Source: Pegoplata infirma (lineage: Eukaryota; Arthropoda; Insecta; Diptera; Anthomyiidae). From it: 64,000 nucleotides of DNA. The first letter of the stretch is position 1; every line of letters starts with the position of its first letter. Below the pieces are notes generated by a model. The model saw only the letters and a list, made by a program, of their open reading frames with translations, was not told where the DNA came from and made no database searches. Shown in pieces: positions 22,161 to 31,600 of this stretch. The position numbers and the translations under genes are program-made. Location of the stretch: contig OY992539.1 in NCBI GenBank assembly GCA_963921195.1, forward strand, positions 130,655,682 through 130,719,681, given 5' to 3'.

Positions 22161-22321
22161 GCGTATTTTTCCGTTTGGCGAAATTCCTGCTAGTTCGGCT
22201 CTTTTTTAATTTTAGATTGGGCAGTTAAAAAAACAAGTAACTCTTGTTTTTCTCCCCTCATTCCCATATGCAAGTTTCAAGACAATCGGCGGGTGCCCTC
22301 TAGAAGACCTTCCTTGTCAGA
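22161..22321. mobile_element. Right end of an AAGGAAGGTCTTC MITE
   Basis: Ends GGTGCCCTCTAGAAGACC then TTCCTTGTCAG. The matching left part is at about 20410-20484, so the Transib-like element split this MITE. Relatives are at 31594 and 33766-34735. Confidence 0.6.
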
Positions 22322-22720
22322 GTCTGAAATTTTTCTATAGAAAAAGATACGCAGAATCTGCAGCAGTTTTTATAAAAAGATATGTCCCAGAATCTAAGAC
22401 TTATTCTCTAAAAAGAATGTTTCAGAATCTTAGACCTTTTCTACAGGACAAGTTTCTGTTTTTCTATAGAAAAATTAACTTACAATCTAAAACTTTTGCC
22501 ACAGAAAAAATTCTTAGCAACAGAACCCTTTTCTAAAGAAAGACTATTTTAAAACAATCCCAGGAAATAGAATATTAGATTTCTTTTTTAGAAATAAATT
22601 TGAAAATTTTTGTATGATAAAATTTCTCAGAATCTGAAAATTGTTTAATCGAAAAATATTTCAGAATCTGTGGCTTTTTCTATATTAAAAATGTATCAGA
22701 AGCTGATAATTTTCAATTAA
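22322..22720. repeat. Degenerate TCTCAGATTCTGAAA array, right part
   Basis: Same loose ~40-bp period as 20220-20410 (AGAATCT.AGAC, TTTTTCTATAGAAAAA). It is contiguous with that part once the intervening MITE is discounted. Confidence 0.55.
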
Positions 22721-23569
22721 AAAAAAAAATTCAGAAACGCGTTTTTCGTTTTTTTTCCGTTTGTCTCTCTTTTCTTCCGTTGGGCTTGTTTTTTTTTGTA
22801 CGTTTCATTTTTTTTTTGTTGTTGGAGATATTGCTGAACCATAACATCGTTTTAAATGCCAAATTGTTATTTTTACTTTCTTTTACAACTTTATTATAGT
22901 TTTCTGTTGGCTAAAAAACCTCAAAACTCAAAGTTGTTTCTCTAAAAAAAACTATTAAAACATTTAGTTGTTTTTCTTTCGTATTTTTTTGTTTAGTTTA
23001 AAAAGGAAAACTGTAATTTCTATTATCCTTTCATTATTTAATTTTATTTCTTGTAGCCGACAAAGCAACAAAAAAAAAACAGCTCATCATCATCGTTAAA
23101 ATGAACATTAAATTAACTTACTTAAATGTACAAAACAACAAACTTACCGACAAACAAAATAAATAATTGTTAAAACTTGTTGTTTAATTAAAAAACTTTT
23201 TAATTAATGTAAAAAAAAATGTACACAAAAAACGACACTTTAGTATAAGACAATAAAAGTCAATGTTAATTTTTTGACTGGCGAAATTAAGATCTAGGGG
23301 AGACCTTAAATACTGGATCCTTTAAAGTGAATGGTTTGTAATATCTAAACTATATGACATAACTTTCAACACTTTAAAACGTTTAATTATGAAATTTGAA
23401 TCTGGGGTCTTTCACTAGACTGGCATTTATTTGTTTTGCAAAAAAGATTTTCTTCCATTTTCCTAACACTTATGTGGAACAAAGTTGTGGCCAATCGGAT
23501 AAAATTAACCCATGAAGCCCGACGATCAATGTAATGAATTTTTTTTACAAATTTCAAAAAAAAAAAACA
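22721..23569. other. No gene; one diverged repeat
   Basis: AT-rich. 23415-23530 matches 19780-19960. Poly-T tracts at 22740-22830. Nothing coding. Confidence 0.4.
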
Positions 23570-23574
23570 AATAA

Positions 23575-23690
23575 AAGTGTTATATTCGGCTGTTCCGAAT
23601 CTTTTATACCCTCCAACAAGCTAAAAAAATTTGCAGGAGCGTTTTTAGGGAGGGAAGGGGGTTGGTGGGGCTCATGGGGGATACCTTCGC
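23575..23690. repeat. Fly-type repeat fragment
   Basis: GTGTTATATTCGGCTGTTCC..AATCTTTTATACCCTCCAAC hairpin end followed by a G-rich tract, as in the copies at 7586 and 18035. From 23691 to 24254 no gene is recognised; a 73-codon frame at 23850 has no domain. Confidence 0.55.
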
Positions 23691-24254
23691 CCTCGCAATA
23701 AAATTTTATAAATTTATTTGTTATGCTTTTTGCGCTAAGAATACAAGAATTTTATAATTATTTAAATTAATTCTATTAATCCACGCCCACAAAAGGGAGC
23801 GGTATCAAAAAATGACACAACCTTATCCTCTGGGTCCAAGCGCAGTACTTTGAACTTCTTCATTTATCAAAATGTTTCATTTGCTGAAAAAAAAAATACG
23901 AAAAAACGTGTAAAAAATTGCGTTTTTTTTTTTTTCTTTTTGCGTCCGAGAGCACTAATATGCTTACGGGAAAATGCATGCGGAAAATACTTAATGGTTG
24001 CTCTACAGTTAACGTACTTACAATGCAATAGTTATATTAGTGTTGAAAACTTACCTAAAAAGAGAAAATAAGAAAGAATACGTGTTAAAATCTTATTATG
24101 TATATTAAATTTTTTTATAATTTAGTTATTTTTGGGGATTTTTTTTTAAGTTTGTTTTCTTTTTATGTCCCCTCCAAAATTTTTAAACTAGAACAGTTTT
24201 TGAGATATTGCCAACTTTTAAAATTTTCATTTTTTCGAAAAAGTGGTTTAACAT

Positions 24255-24469
24255 TGTGGCAGCCCTACATCCTACTTTTGGGATACAACTCTGTAAATAT
24301 GTAAATAGTAGTTTTAAGTTTTTTATTACATTGTTCAACACTGTTAATCTAGTAGTTTTTCTTAGGAATAAAAAAACAGTTCTAACTGAAAAAAGCAACC
24401 GGCATCATCTTTTTATTTCTGGAAGATTCTTCTAGATTTTATATAAACAAATTAACATAAATAGTTAAA
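24255..24469 (+). repeat. 5' LTR (215 bp)
   Basis: Starts TGTGGCAGCCCTACATCC and ends ATAAATAGTTAAA, repeated at 30668-30881. Contains AATAAA (24367-24372), a possible polyadenylation signal, and an AT-rich ATATAAAC near its end. It lacks the usual terminal CA, so the exact 3' boundary is uncertain by a base or two. Confidence 0.92.
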
Positions 24470-24470
24470 G

Positions 24471-24488
24471 TGGTGACCCGCATTATAA
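24471..24488 (+). promoter_or_regulatory. Primer-binding site, tRNA-Trp-like
   Basis: TGGTGACCC begins two bases after the LTR. These nine bases complement the 3' end of tRNA-Trp as known in other animals (…GGGTCACCA); the match then breaks down, so the site is decayed or the primer differs. Confidence 0.6.
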
Positions 24489-24503
24489 AAGCGAAGAAAA
24501 AAA

Positions 24504-25073
24504 ATGGCAAATAAAGACGAACAAGTCGAATTACCAAAAACTTCAAACGTAGCAAGCGCATCAGGTGCAGCTGAAGTCAACAGTGTTGCGGTTAAAGTAC
24601 CACCATTTTGGGCTGAGCGTCCTGAAATTTGGTTCGTCCAAGTTGAGGCCCAATTTGGGATTGCAAACATAACAACGGATATAACAAAATTTAACACGGT
24701 CGTTGCCGCAATTGAATCCAACGTACTCGCACAAATTGCTGACGCCATTTTGCAGCCACCCAAAGAGGGAAAGTATGAACACTTTAAAAAGTGTATCATC
24801 GAACAATTCTGCGACAGCGAACAAAAGAAGATTCAGAAACTACTTTCTGATATGGACTTGGGTGATCGACGTCCTACGCAATTATTAAACGAATTGAGCG
24901 GCTTAGCCAAAGGGCGTTTTAGCGATGATTTTTTGAAGTCTTTGTGGTTACAGCGATTGCCACCACACGCACGGGCAATTTTACAAACATCTAACGTTAG
25001 TTTACCAGAACTGGCTAAATTTGCAGACAGAATTCTGGAAGTAAGTGACTACAAGCATTTTTTTTTCGGCTGA
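24504..25073 (+). CDS. gag: Gag capsid region (N-terminal part)
   Basis: 189 codons from the first ATG after the primer site. Residues about 33-165 contain PPFWAERPEIWFVQVEAQF, FNTVVAAIESNV and QLLNELSGLAKG, the conserved capsid core of CsRn1-type Gag, which packs element RNA into particles. The frame ends in a nine-T run (25058-25066) and continues in another frame with the nucleocapsid part. The T run could be programmed slippage, a sequencing error or a mutation; a one-base indel in a homopolymer is the simplest reading. No membrane or signal segments. Confidence 0.9.
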   Translation: MANKDEQVELPKTSNVASASGAAEVNSVAVKVPPFWAERPEIWFVQVEAQFGIANITTDITKFNTVVAAIESNVLAQIADAILQPPKEGKYEHFKKCIIEQFCDSEQKKIQKLLSDMDLGDRRPTQLLNELSGLAKGRFSDDFLKSLWLQRLPPHARAILQTSNVSLPELAKFADRILEVSDYKHFFFG

Positions 25074-25335
25074 AGCAACCAATTATCCACCAAATTCTAC
25101 AATTGCTGAAGTTAATCAACGTATGGCCCGATTGGAAAAAAGTTTGGAACAATTGTTAAATAAAAAAGTACACAACCGCAGACGCTCCTCTTCAAGACAT
25201 TCCAATAGAGGTGGTAGAGGAAACTCTGCCACAAGAGTCAACAATGGAGATTTATGTTGGTATCATAAAACATTTGGCGAGAAGGCTGAAAAATGCCGTG
25301 ATCCATGTAAGTACGATCAAAGTTCAAAAAACTAA
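25045..25335 (+). CDS. gag: Gag nucleocapsid region with C-H-C-C zinc knuckle
   Basis: Continues Gag after the T run. It has a basic RRRSSSRHSNRGGRG stretch (residues 45-59 of this frame) for RNA binding, then CWYHKTFGEKAEKCRDPC at 25255-25308. The spacing C-x2-H-x9-C-x3-C is the CsRn1-type knuckle rather than the usual CCHC. It stops at 25335, overlapping the protease frame, which opens after a stop at 25308-25310; expression of Pol would need a -1 shift in this short overlap. The annotated ATG-less start is only the open-frame boundary, not a real initiation site. Confidence 0.85.
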   Translation: MTTSIFFSAEATNYPPNSTIAEVNQRMARLEKSLEQLLNKKVHNRRRSSSRHSNRGGRGNSATRVNNGDLCWYHKTFGEKAEKCRDPCKYDQSSKN

Positions 25336-25607
25336 TTAGCTTCCCGGACTTGTTGCAGAACAGGTCAGATGTTTCCTCCAACACGATAGCAAGATTAATG
25401 ATTTTTGACAACAATACAACATACAAATTTTTAATCGATACCGGGGCCGACGTATCGGTTATACCTCCGCGACCTGTAGATAAACGTAAACCATCACATT
25501 CACAACAATTATTCGCCGCAAATGGCTCATCAATTCGGACATACGGTCTGAGACGTTTGAAATTATCTCTGGGCTTACGTCGTAATTTCGAGTGGACTTC
25601 GTTATAG
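25311..25607 (+). pseudogene. pol: Retropepsin protease (start of Pol)
   Basis: Carries FLIDTGADVSVIPP with the catalytic Asp at 25437-25439, the aspartic protease flap region (AANGSSIRTYGLRRL) and no ATG, as expected for a Gag-Pol frameshift product. The frame runs into a stop at 25605-25607 just after RRNFEW. The expected downstream residues ([16 protein letters not shown]) are open in the next frame, so one base is missing around 25597-25600. The protease catalytic triplet is intact but the polyprotein is broken. Confidence 0.85.
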
Positions 25608-26283
25608 CAGATGTTTCATCGCCTATAATAGGCTCAGATTTTTTACAAAATTACGATCTACTGGTCGACGTTAAAAGCAAATCATTACTCGACAGAATTA
25701 CCATGTTAACGACTAAAGGTGAGACTGTACACAAAAATTCTTTCAATATTTCATCATATGATACGAAAAGCAACTACTCTGAATTATTGGATGAGTATAA
25801 AGATTTAACATTTTTTAACTCTGGTGGCAAAATTGTGCACTCTAGCGTGACACATAATATTATTACAAACGGCAATCCAGTTTTCGCAAGACCACGTAAA
25901 TTGGTCGGTGAAAAGTTGCGTGCGGCAAAGGATGAGTTTCGATTTATGGTAGAGCATGGCATATGTGCTCCTTCAAGCAGCAATTGGGCCAGCCCACTAC
26001 ATTTGGTTAAAAAATCCAACGGGGAATGGAGGCCGTGCGGTGATTTTAGAGCGCTAAATGCGATAACGTTGCCGGATCGTTATCCGATTCCTTTTATTCA
26101 GGATGTCCGTACAATTTTACATGAAAAGCACATATTTTCCGTTATCGACCTACAACGAGCTTATCATCAAATCCCGATAGAACCCGGAGACGTTCCGAAA
26201 ACGGCAATAATAACGCCTTTCGGGCTTTATGAGTTCAAGTTTATGACCTTTGGTTTGCGGAACGCGGCCCAAACGTTTCAAAA
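25596..26283 (+). pseudogene. pol: Reverse transcriptase, N-terminal half
   Basis: Continues after the frame break with the protease tail ([13 protein letters not shown]), then reverse transcriptase blocks: [33 protein letters not shown], and [13 protein letters not shown] with the first catalytic Asp at 26147-26149, then [14 protein letters not shown]. The frame breaks again at 26280-26284 in an A run, apparently one extra base. The domain order is normal for Ty3/gypsy elements. Confidence 0.88.
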
Positions 26284-27138
26284 GCCATATGCACGATGTT
26301 CTTCGGGATCTCGATTTCGTATTTTCGTATATTTACGACATTTTGGTGGTTTCAGAAAGTAAAGAGCAACACGAGCTTCATCTGCGAACGGTTTTTGATC
26401 GTTTAAGAAAATATGGTTTGACGATAAATTTTTCAAAATGCGATTTTGGAAAGGACCAAGTTAATTTTTTGGGTCATTTGATTTCGGCTAAAGGCATCGA
26501 ACCAACACAGGACAAAATTCAAGCGATTAAGAATTTTCCGGTACCGAAAATTGCTTGCGAACTCAAGCGGTTTTTAGGGATGATTAACTTTTACCGTCCT
26601 TTTATACCAAATGCAACGGCTAACCAGTCAAAATTACAAGGACTTATTAATGGTAATCGAAAGAACGACAAAAGTCCAATTCAATGGTCTTCGGAGTCAT
26701 TGGAAGCATTTGACGCCTGTAAAAGTGAATTGGCTAATGCGACATTATTGAGCCACCCAGCTGAGAACTGCCCGCTCACACTTACCGTCGACGCGTCTAA
26801 TGATGCTGTCGGAGCCGTAGTGCACCAAATTGTTAATAACGTAAGTGAGCCGCTGGGATTTTACTCGAAAAAATTGACAAATGCCCAAAAAAATTACAGT
26901 ACATATGATCGCGAATTGGTTGCTATTTACCAAGGCCTACGGCATTTTCAACACGTACTTGAAGGTAGGCAATTTATAATTTTTACCGACCACAAGCCGT
27001 TAATTTACGCATTTAGTCAAAACATGGAGAAAACTTCTCCAAGGAGAGCACGACAATTAGACTTTATAAGTCAATTCTCCACGGATATTCGTCATTTATC
27101 GGGCATCGATAATAACGTTGCAGATCTTCTTTCACGAA
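26284..27138 (+). pseudogene. pol: Reverse transcriptase C-terminal half and RNase H
   Basis: The reverse transcriptase active-site box reads YIYD at 26328-26339 where the family has Y-x-D-D, so the first of the paired catalytic aspartates is a Tyr (26334-26336). Downstream blocks NFLGHLISAKGI and KRFLGMINFYRPFIP are well kept. RNase H follows with LTLTVDASNDAVGAVV (Asp at 26790-26792), YDRELVAIYQGLRHF and FIIFTDHKPL. The domain ends at 27138, where the hAT insertion begins inside the tether to integrase. The substitution alone should abolish DNA synthesis by this copy. Confidence 0.9.
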
Positions 27139-29243
27139 CAGGCGCGGATCCAGGAATTTCATTTGGGGGGGGGAGATTTTTTTTTACCAAAAAAAAAATT
27201 TTTGCAATCGGAAAACAATCAAGCATTTTTGGTCCCGTGGCGAGGGGGGGGGGGGTGTTGTATGCATTTTTGTTAATCTTTTTAAATGTATGCAGCAAAA
27301 TAAGATAATAAGAATAAAGGAACAAGCTTTTTTTACCCAAAAAAAAATTTCCGATTTACTTCATAAATAAGACCGTTTATAGTCAAATAAATGGGCATAT
27401 TCACAATTGTGACTGACTATGACTGTCATAAGCCCATTTTTGAACAGTCATAACATCAATATTTTTCTATACAAACCAACAAAAAAAGTTCAAAAATTTT
27501 AAATTTTATTTGCAAATTTTAAGAACTGGTCTTGAGAATTAAAAACATTTGAATTTTGTTGTAGGTTTGTATACGAAAATATTGATATTATGACTTTTAA
27601 GTCATAAAAATTGGCTTATGCCAGTTTTAGCCAATCACAACTGTGAATAAACCCGTAAACTTTTATATAAAATATCAAATTAAAGAAAAAAAAAAAATAT
27701 ACTAAACTTCAAAAATTCCAAAAAAAAAAATTTAATGAAGTATTACATTTTTACACATGTTTCCTTCACAAATTTTCTCAGATGTTAGAACATTTATACT
27801 ACAGAAAAACTCTTACATTATAAAATATTTTTCATATAAAAACATAACCCATTTCTGAAAGATTTTTCTTTCGAAAGATCGTTTTATTATTCAGATTCTT
27901 AAACTTTTTTCTAAAGAAATAATCTGAGAATCTGAGACATTCTTTTTATAAAAACGATTTCCAAATTCTGATATTCTAAAAAAAATCTCATATTTAAAAG
28001 TTATTCTCAGATTCTTAGAACTTTTTCGTATACAAGAATTCTCAGATACTGAAACATATTTCGAGAAAGGAAATTATCAGATACGAGTACATACTAAAAA
28101 ATTATCAGTTTCTTAAACATTTTAAGAAAAAATCATGATTCACTTTTCTAAAAATAAGATCTTAAATATTATAACGTTTTTCAATAAAAAATTTTTACGG
28201 TTTAAGAGCCATCTAATGTTTTCTAGAAAATTTCTTAGGTTCTGAAATCTTATTTTTATTATTATTATAATTAAACGCTATTTCAAAAGACAAATATAAA
28301 TATATAGAGACACATTTCCTGTAGAAAAATTCTCAGAATCTTTCAGCAGAAAAATTTTCAGATTCTGAGAGATTTTTCGTACTAAAAAAATCTTAGGTTC
28401 TGATATAGTTTTCTATAGAAAAGTTCTAAAAAATTTTGTTATAATAAAATCATAGATTTTGAAAAACTTTTTTTATAGAAAAATTCGCAGATTCTAAAAG
28501 ATTTTTTAAATAAAGAAATACACATATTCTTAAAAAACGTTCGATAAAAAATATTCTAATCCTAGGAAATATATTTCCCCATAGAAAAACTTACGTTTTA
28601 AAGCGTGTTTCCTGTAGAAATGTTATCCGAGTCTAAGAAATTTTTTTTGCAGAAAAATTCTTATTAGATTCTGAAACGTTTTTTCTAAAGAAAAATTCTC
28701 AGTTTCTGAGAGATTTTTTTCTAAAGAAAAGTCGTAAGGCATTTTTCGTAAAATATGAGATAACTTTTATATTAAAAAATTCTTAGATTCGGAGTCAAAC
28801 AGTTTCAACATTTTTTCTAGAGATAAAGTCTGGAGATCTTAAGCATTTTTCTATAAAAAATATTAGAGATAAAAAATTAAGCTTAGAAAATGATAAATAT
28901 AGTTATTCGGTTAGAAAATGTCCACTACTCGATTGTCATTTAATTTTCTATAATTCTGAAACTATTTATCCTAAGGATGTAAAAAAAATCCTTAAGATTG
29001 AGGCAATGTGTTCTGCAAATTATCAGCACACCTATACCTCTCCGAAGGGTTTTTTTTACATCCTGGACATTTTTTTTTCTATGTTTGTTTCTTTCTCTTC
29101 CTTCTTTCCTTCCCCTTTTCCTTTCTTTTTTTCTTTCCTTTTCTTTTTTTTTTTTCTTTTCTTTTCTTTTCTTTCCTTTTTTTTATTGAAATCATTTTGG
29201 GGGGGGAGAAATCCCATTCTCCCCCCCCCTGGATCCGCGCCTG
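27139..29243. mobile_element. hAT-type nonautonomous element nested in pol
   Basis: Perfect 16-bp inverted ends CAGGCGCGGATCCAGG, then poly-G and poly-C tracts. The exact 8-bp duplication TTCACGAA flanks (27131-27138, 29244-29251) and fits nTnnnnAn of Ac-type hAT elements. The 2105-bp body has no transposase; 27780-28870 is a TTCTCAGATTCTGAAA-type degenerate array and 29050-29190 is a pyrimidine tract. Element plus one duplication is 2113 bp, consistent with the pol frame shifting by one phase across it. Confidence 0.92.
27780..28870. repeat. Degenerate TCTCAGATTCTGAAA array inside the hAT element
   Basis: Loose ~40-45-bp units with TTCTCAGATTCTGA and TTTTTCTAAAGAAAAA. Same motif as 20220-20410 and 22322-22720. 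Confidence 0.6.
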
Positions 29244-29251
29244 TTCACGAA

Positions 29252-30657
29252 TTAATATCATCGAAAACTGCATCGATTTTGAGAATTTAGCGGAAGAGCA
29301 AAATAAAGACTCTGAGCTAAAATCACTTCTCGAAACTGACGGACACTCTTTGACATTGAGAAAACTCGCAATTCCGGAATCGACACAATCGTTATATTGC
29401 GATGTAAGTCATGGACTAATTCGACCATTCGTTCCATTTCAATTTCGACATCAGATTATCAGCAAGCTGCACAGTTTGGCACATCCTGGAAGAAAGGTTA
29501 CATCAAAACTTGTTTCGGAACGATTCGTGTGGCCAAATATGTCCAAAGATGTTGCAAATTTTGTCCGTTCTTGTATTCAATGTCAGAAAAACAAAGTCCA
29601 TCGTCATACAAAATCAGCTCTAAAGGATTTTGGTCCGACTGATCGGCGTTTTGATCATATCGACATCGACATAATAGGACCACTGCCCCAATCTAGAAAC
29701 AACCGTTACTGTTTGACCTGTATTGATCGATTTTCTAGATGGCCTGTTGCTATTCCTGTCCCGGACATTACAGCCAAAACCATAGCCTTTGCCTTGATTA
29801 ATGGTTGGATTGCGCTTTTTGGAGTGCCAGTCCGTATAACGAGCGATCTTGGTAGGCAATTCGAGTCGCGAATTTTTGAAGAGCTGATGCGCATGCTGGG
29901 AATCCAGCACCTCAAAACAACAGCGTACCATCCCCAATCAAATGGTATGGTGGAAAGATGGCATCGTACTTTGAAGGCCGCAATTAAATGTCATGCTACT
30001 TCCGATTGGTCTTTCGTTTTACCATTTGTATTACTCGGACTCCGTTCAGCTATGAAGGAGGATATAAATTACAGTCCAGCCGAAATGCTGTTTGGCTCTC
30101 AAATTCGAATACCAGGCGAATATTTTCATCATCACAACAGTCAACCAAACGAAACTGAATTTATAAAAAATTTGAGAAATAACATGCAGTCATTAAAACC
30201 TACAAGATCGACAATTCATGGTCATCAAAAAGTTTTTGTTCAACCGCAGCTAAAAGACTGCAAACACGTTTTCGTTCGGGTCGATCGTGTTCGTTCTCCA
30301 TTGGAATCACCATACGAGGGCCCGTTCGAAGTTCTTGGTAAGGCTGAAAAGTATTTCAAAATCAAAATGTTCCAGCGCGAAGTAAACGTATCCATCGACC
30401 GCCTAAAAGCTGCTTTTACAACAAATGTGTTTAATAATGATCATACTACTTCATCAGCAAACGACCAAAGGTTTTCTGCAGGCAATGAAACAGTGAATAC
30501 CTGCCCAGATGTTCCTACTGCTTCCGAAAGTCTGAACAACGAAACAACAGAATCAAATGGCGAACAACCTTCATCATTAATAAGAGACCGTGAAAAAGTT
30601 ACTCGTTCCGGCCGACATGTACATTTTCCTAAACGTTTCCTACAGTCCGTTTCTTAG
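29252..30657 (+). CDS. pol: Integrase (C-terminal part of Pol)
   Basis: An open frame of about 468 codons resumes pol after the hAT element. The zinc-binding HHCC module is visible (H-x4-H in LHSLAHPG, then CIQC). The catalytic core holds HIDIDIIGPLP, TSDLGRQFES and NGMVERWH with a D-x35-E spacing, so the D,D,E triad is intact. A GPFEVLGKAEKYFKI block near the C-terminus matches the GPY/F-like module of this class. The protein inserts element cDNA into the genome. It ends at a TAG just before the purine tract. The open frame extends upstream into the hAT pyrimidine tract only by chance. No separate start codon is expected, since it is released from a polyprotein. Confidence 0.92.
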
Positions 30658-30667
30658 GGGGGGCCCC
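30656..30667 (+). promoter_or_regulatory. Polypurine-type tract before the 3' LTR
   Basis: A run of eight G (30657-30664 region) followed by CCCC abuts the LTR start. G-rich tracts prime plus-strand synthesis in this clade; the CCCC is atypical. Confidence 0.6.
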
Positions 30668-30881
30668 TGTGGCAGCCCTACATCCTACTTTTGGGATACA
30701 ACTCTGTAAATATGTAAATAGTAGTTTTAAGTTTTTATTACATTGTTCAACACTGTTAATCTAGTAGTTTTTCTTAGGAATAAAAAAACAGTTCTAACTG
30801 AAAAAAGCAACCGGCATCATCTTTTTATTTCTGGAAGATTCTTCTAGATTTTATATAAACAAATTAACATAAATAGTTAAA
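30668..30881 (+). repeat. 3' LTR (214 bp)
   Basis: Identical to the 5' LTR except for one T fewer in a T run. AATAAA at 30779-30784 is a plausible polyadenylation signal. Followed by ACAT, matching the bases before the 5' LTR. Confidence 0.92.
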
Positions 30882-31369
30882 ACATAAATTAAAATATCTC
30901 CGGAAAAAATTGATCGATTTCATTGTTTTTCGTTTTAAATTAAAAGCAATTTAATGATCTAACAACCCTACATACAACAATGCTTCAATTACTTATACCT
31001 AAATTTGGCAAAAAAACGAAAATTGCATTGTAAATTTCACAAGGAAAAAATTTTTTAAGGCGTGATTAGACGAGAGAAAATTCCCCTAGATTTAAAGTAA
31101 AAAACAACTCTGTGGTAACTTTTAAAATTGGAATGTCAAATAAAATTTTATTACATATTTTTTATTTACTTTAATTTGGTTTCCAATCTACAAATTATTG
31201 ACTAAATGTGCGAAAACAAATAAAAATATTATGAAAATGGTAAGCAAAAACAATTATTAAAGAAATGAGATTTGACACAAAGTCAAAAGTATATTACCAC
31301 AGAGTTGTGTTTTACTTTAAATCTAGGGGTTTTCTCTCCCGTCTAAACGCGCCTTTAAAATTTGTTTTT

Positions 31370-31600
31370 CTTTTAGACGTTCAAGTCTGATCTAATACGA
31401 AGAAATTAAGATGGTTTTAAAAAAAAATCCGACACGAAATAAACAAATACAACTTTTTGTATAAAATTGAATTTATGCTTTTTTGTTCAAATGCATATAA
31501 CTTCTACAACTTTTGACGAATTTTATTCAAAATCCTCTTATTTTCTTTGCTTGAAATTTACATACAAAAATAAAACTTAAAATATTTGTAACTAACAAGG
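31370..31600. repeat. Diverged foldback related to 6967-7562
   Basis: GTTCAAGTCTGATCTAATAC and TTGTTCAAATGCATATAACT are arm fragments of that hairpin family, in inverted order around an AT-rich loop. 30882-31369 before it holds no gene. Confidence 0.5.

Larger units (their letters stand above)
24255..30881 (+). mobile_element. Ty3/gypsy LTR retrotransposon, CsRn1-like clade, degraded and interrupted
   Basis: Complete layout: 5' LTR (24255-24469), primer site, gag, protease, reverse transcriptase, RNase H, [2.1-kb hAT insertion], integrase, purine-rich tract, 3' LTR (30668-30881). The flanking target duplication is ACAT, or AACAT if the LTR ends one base earlier. The gag knuckle is the C-H-C-C type typical of the CsRn1 clade, and the primer site starts with the tRNA-Trp-type TGGTGACCC used in that clade. 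The two LTRs differ by only a one-base T-run length change, implying recent insertion. Coding damage includes frame breaks near 25060, 25598 and 26281 and a mutated reverse transcriptase motif. Confidence 0.93.

Noticed and set aside
21859..22209. 116-codon open frame
   Set aside because: It is the translation of a 127-bp tandem duplication inside a Transib-like element; the protein repeats itself and matches no family I know.
27139..27308. C-terminal extension of the RNase H frame
   Set aside because: Read-through into the hAT left end (Gly/Phe-rich); not part of Pol.
29008..29251. N-terminal ~80 codons of the long frame that includes integrase
   Set aside because: They translate the pyrimidine tract and end of the hAT insertion (F/L/S-rich), joined to integrase only by chance of phase.
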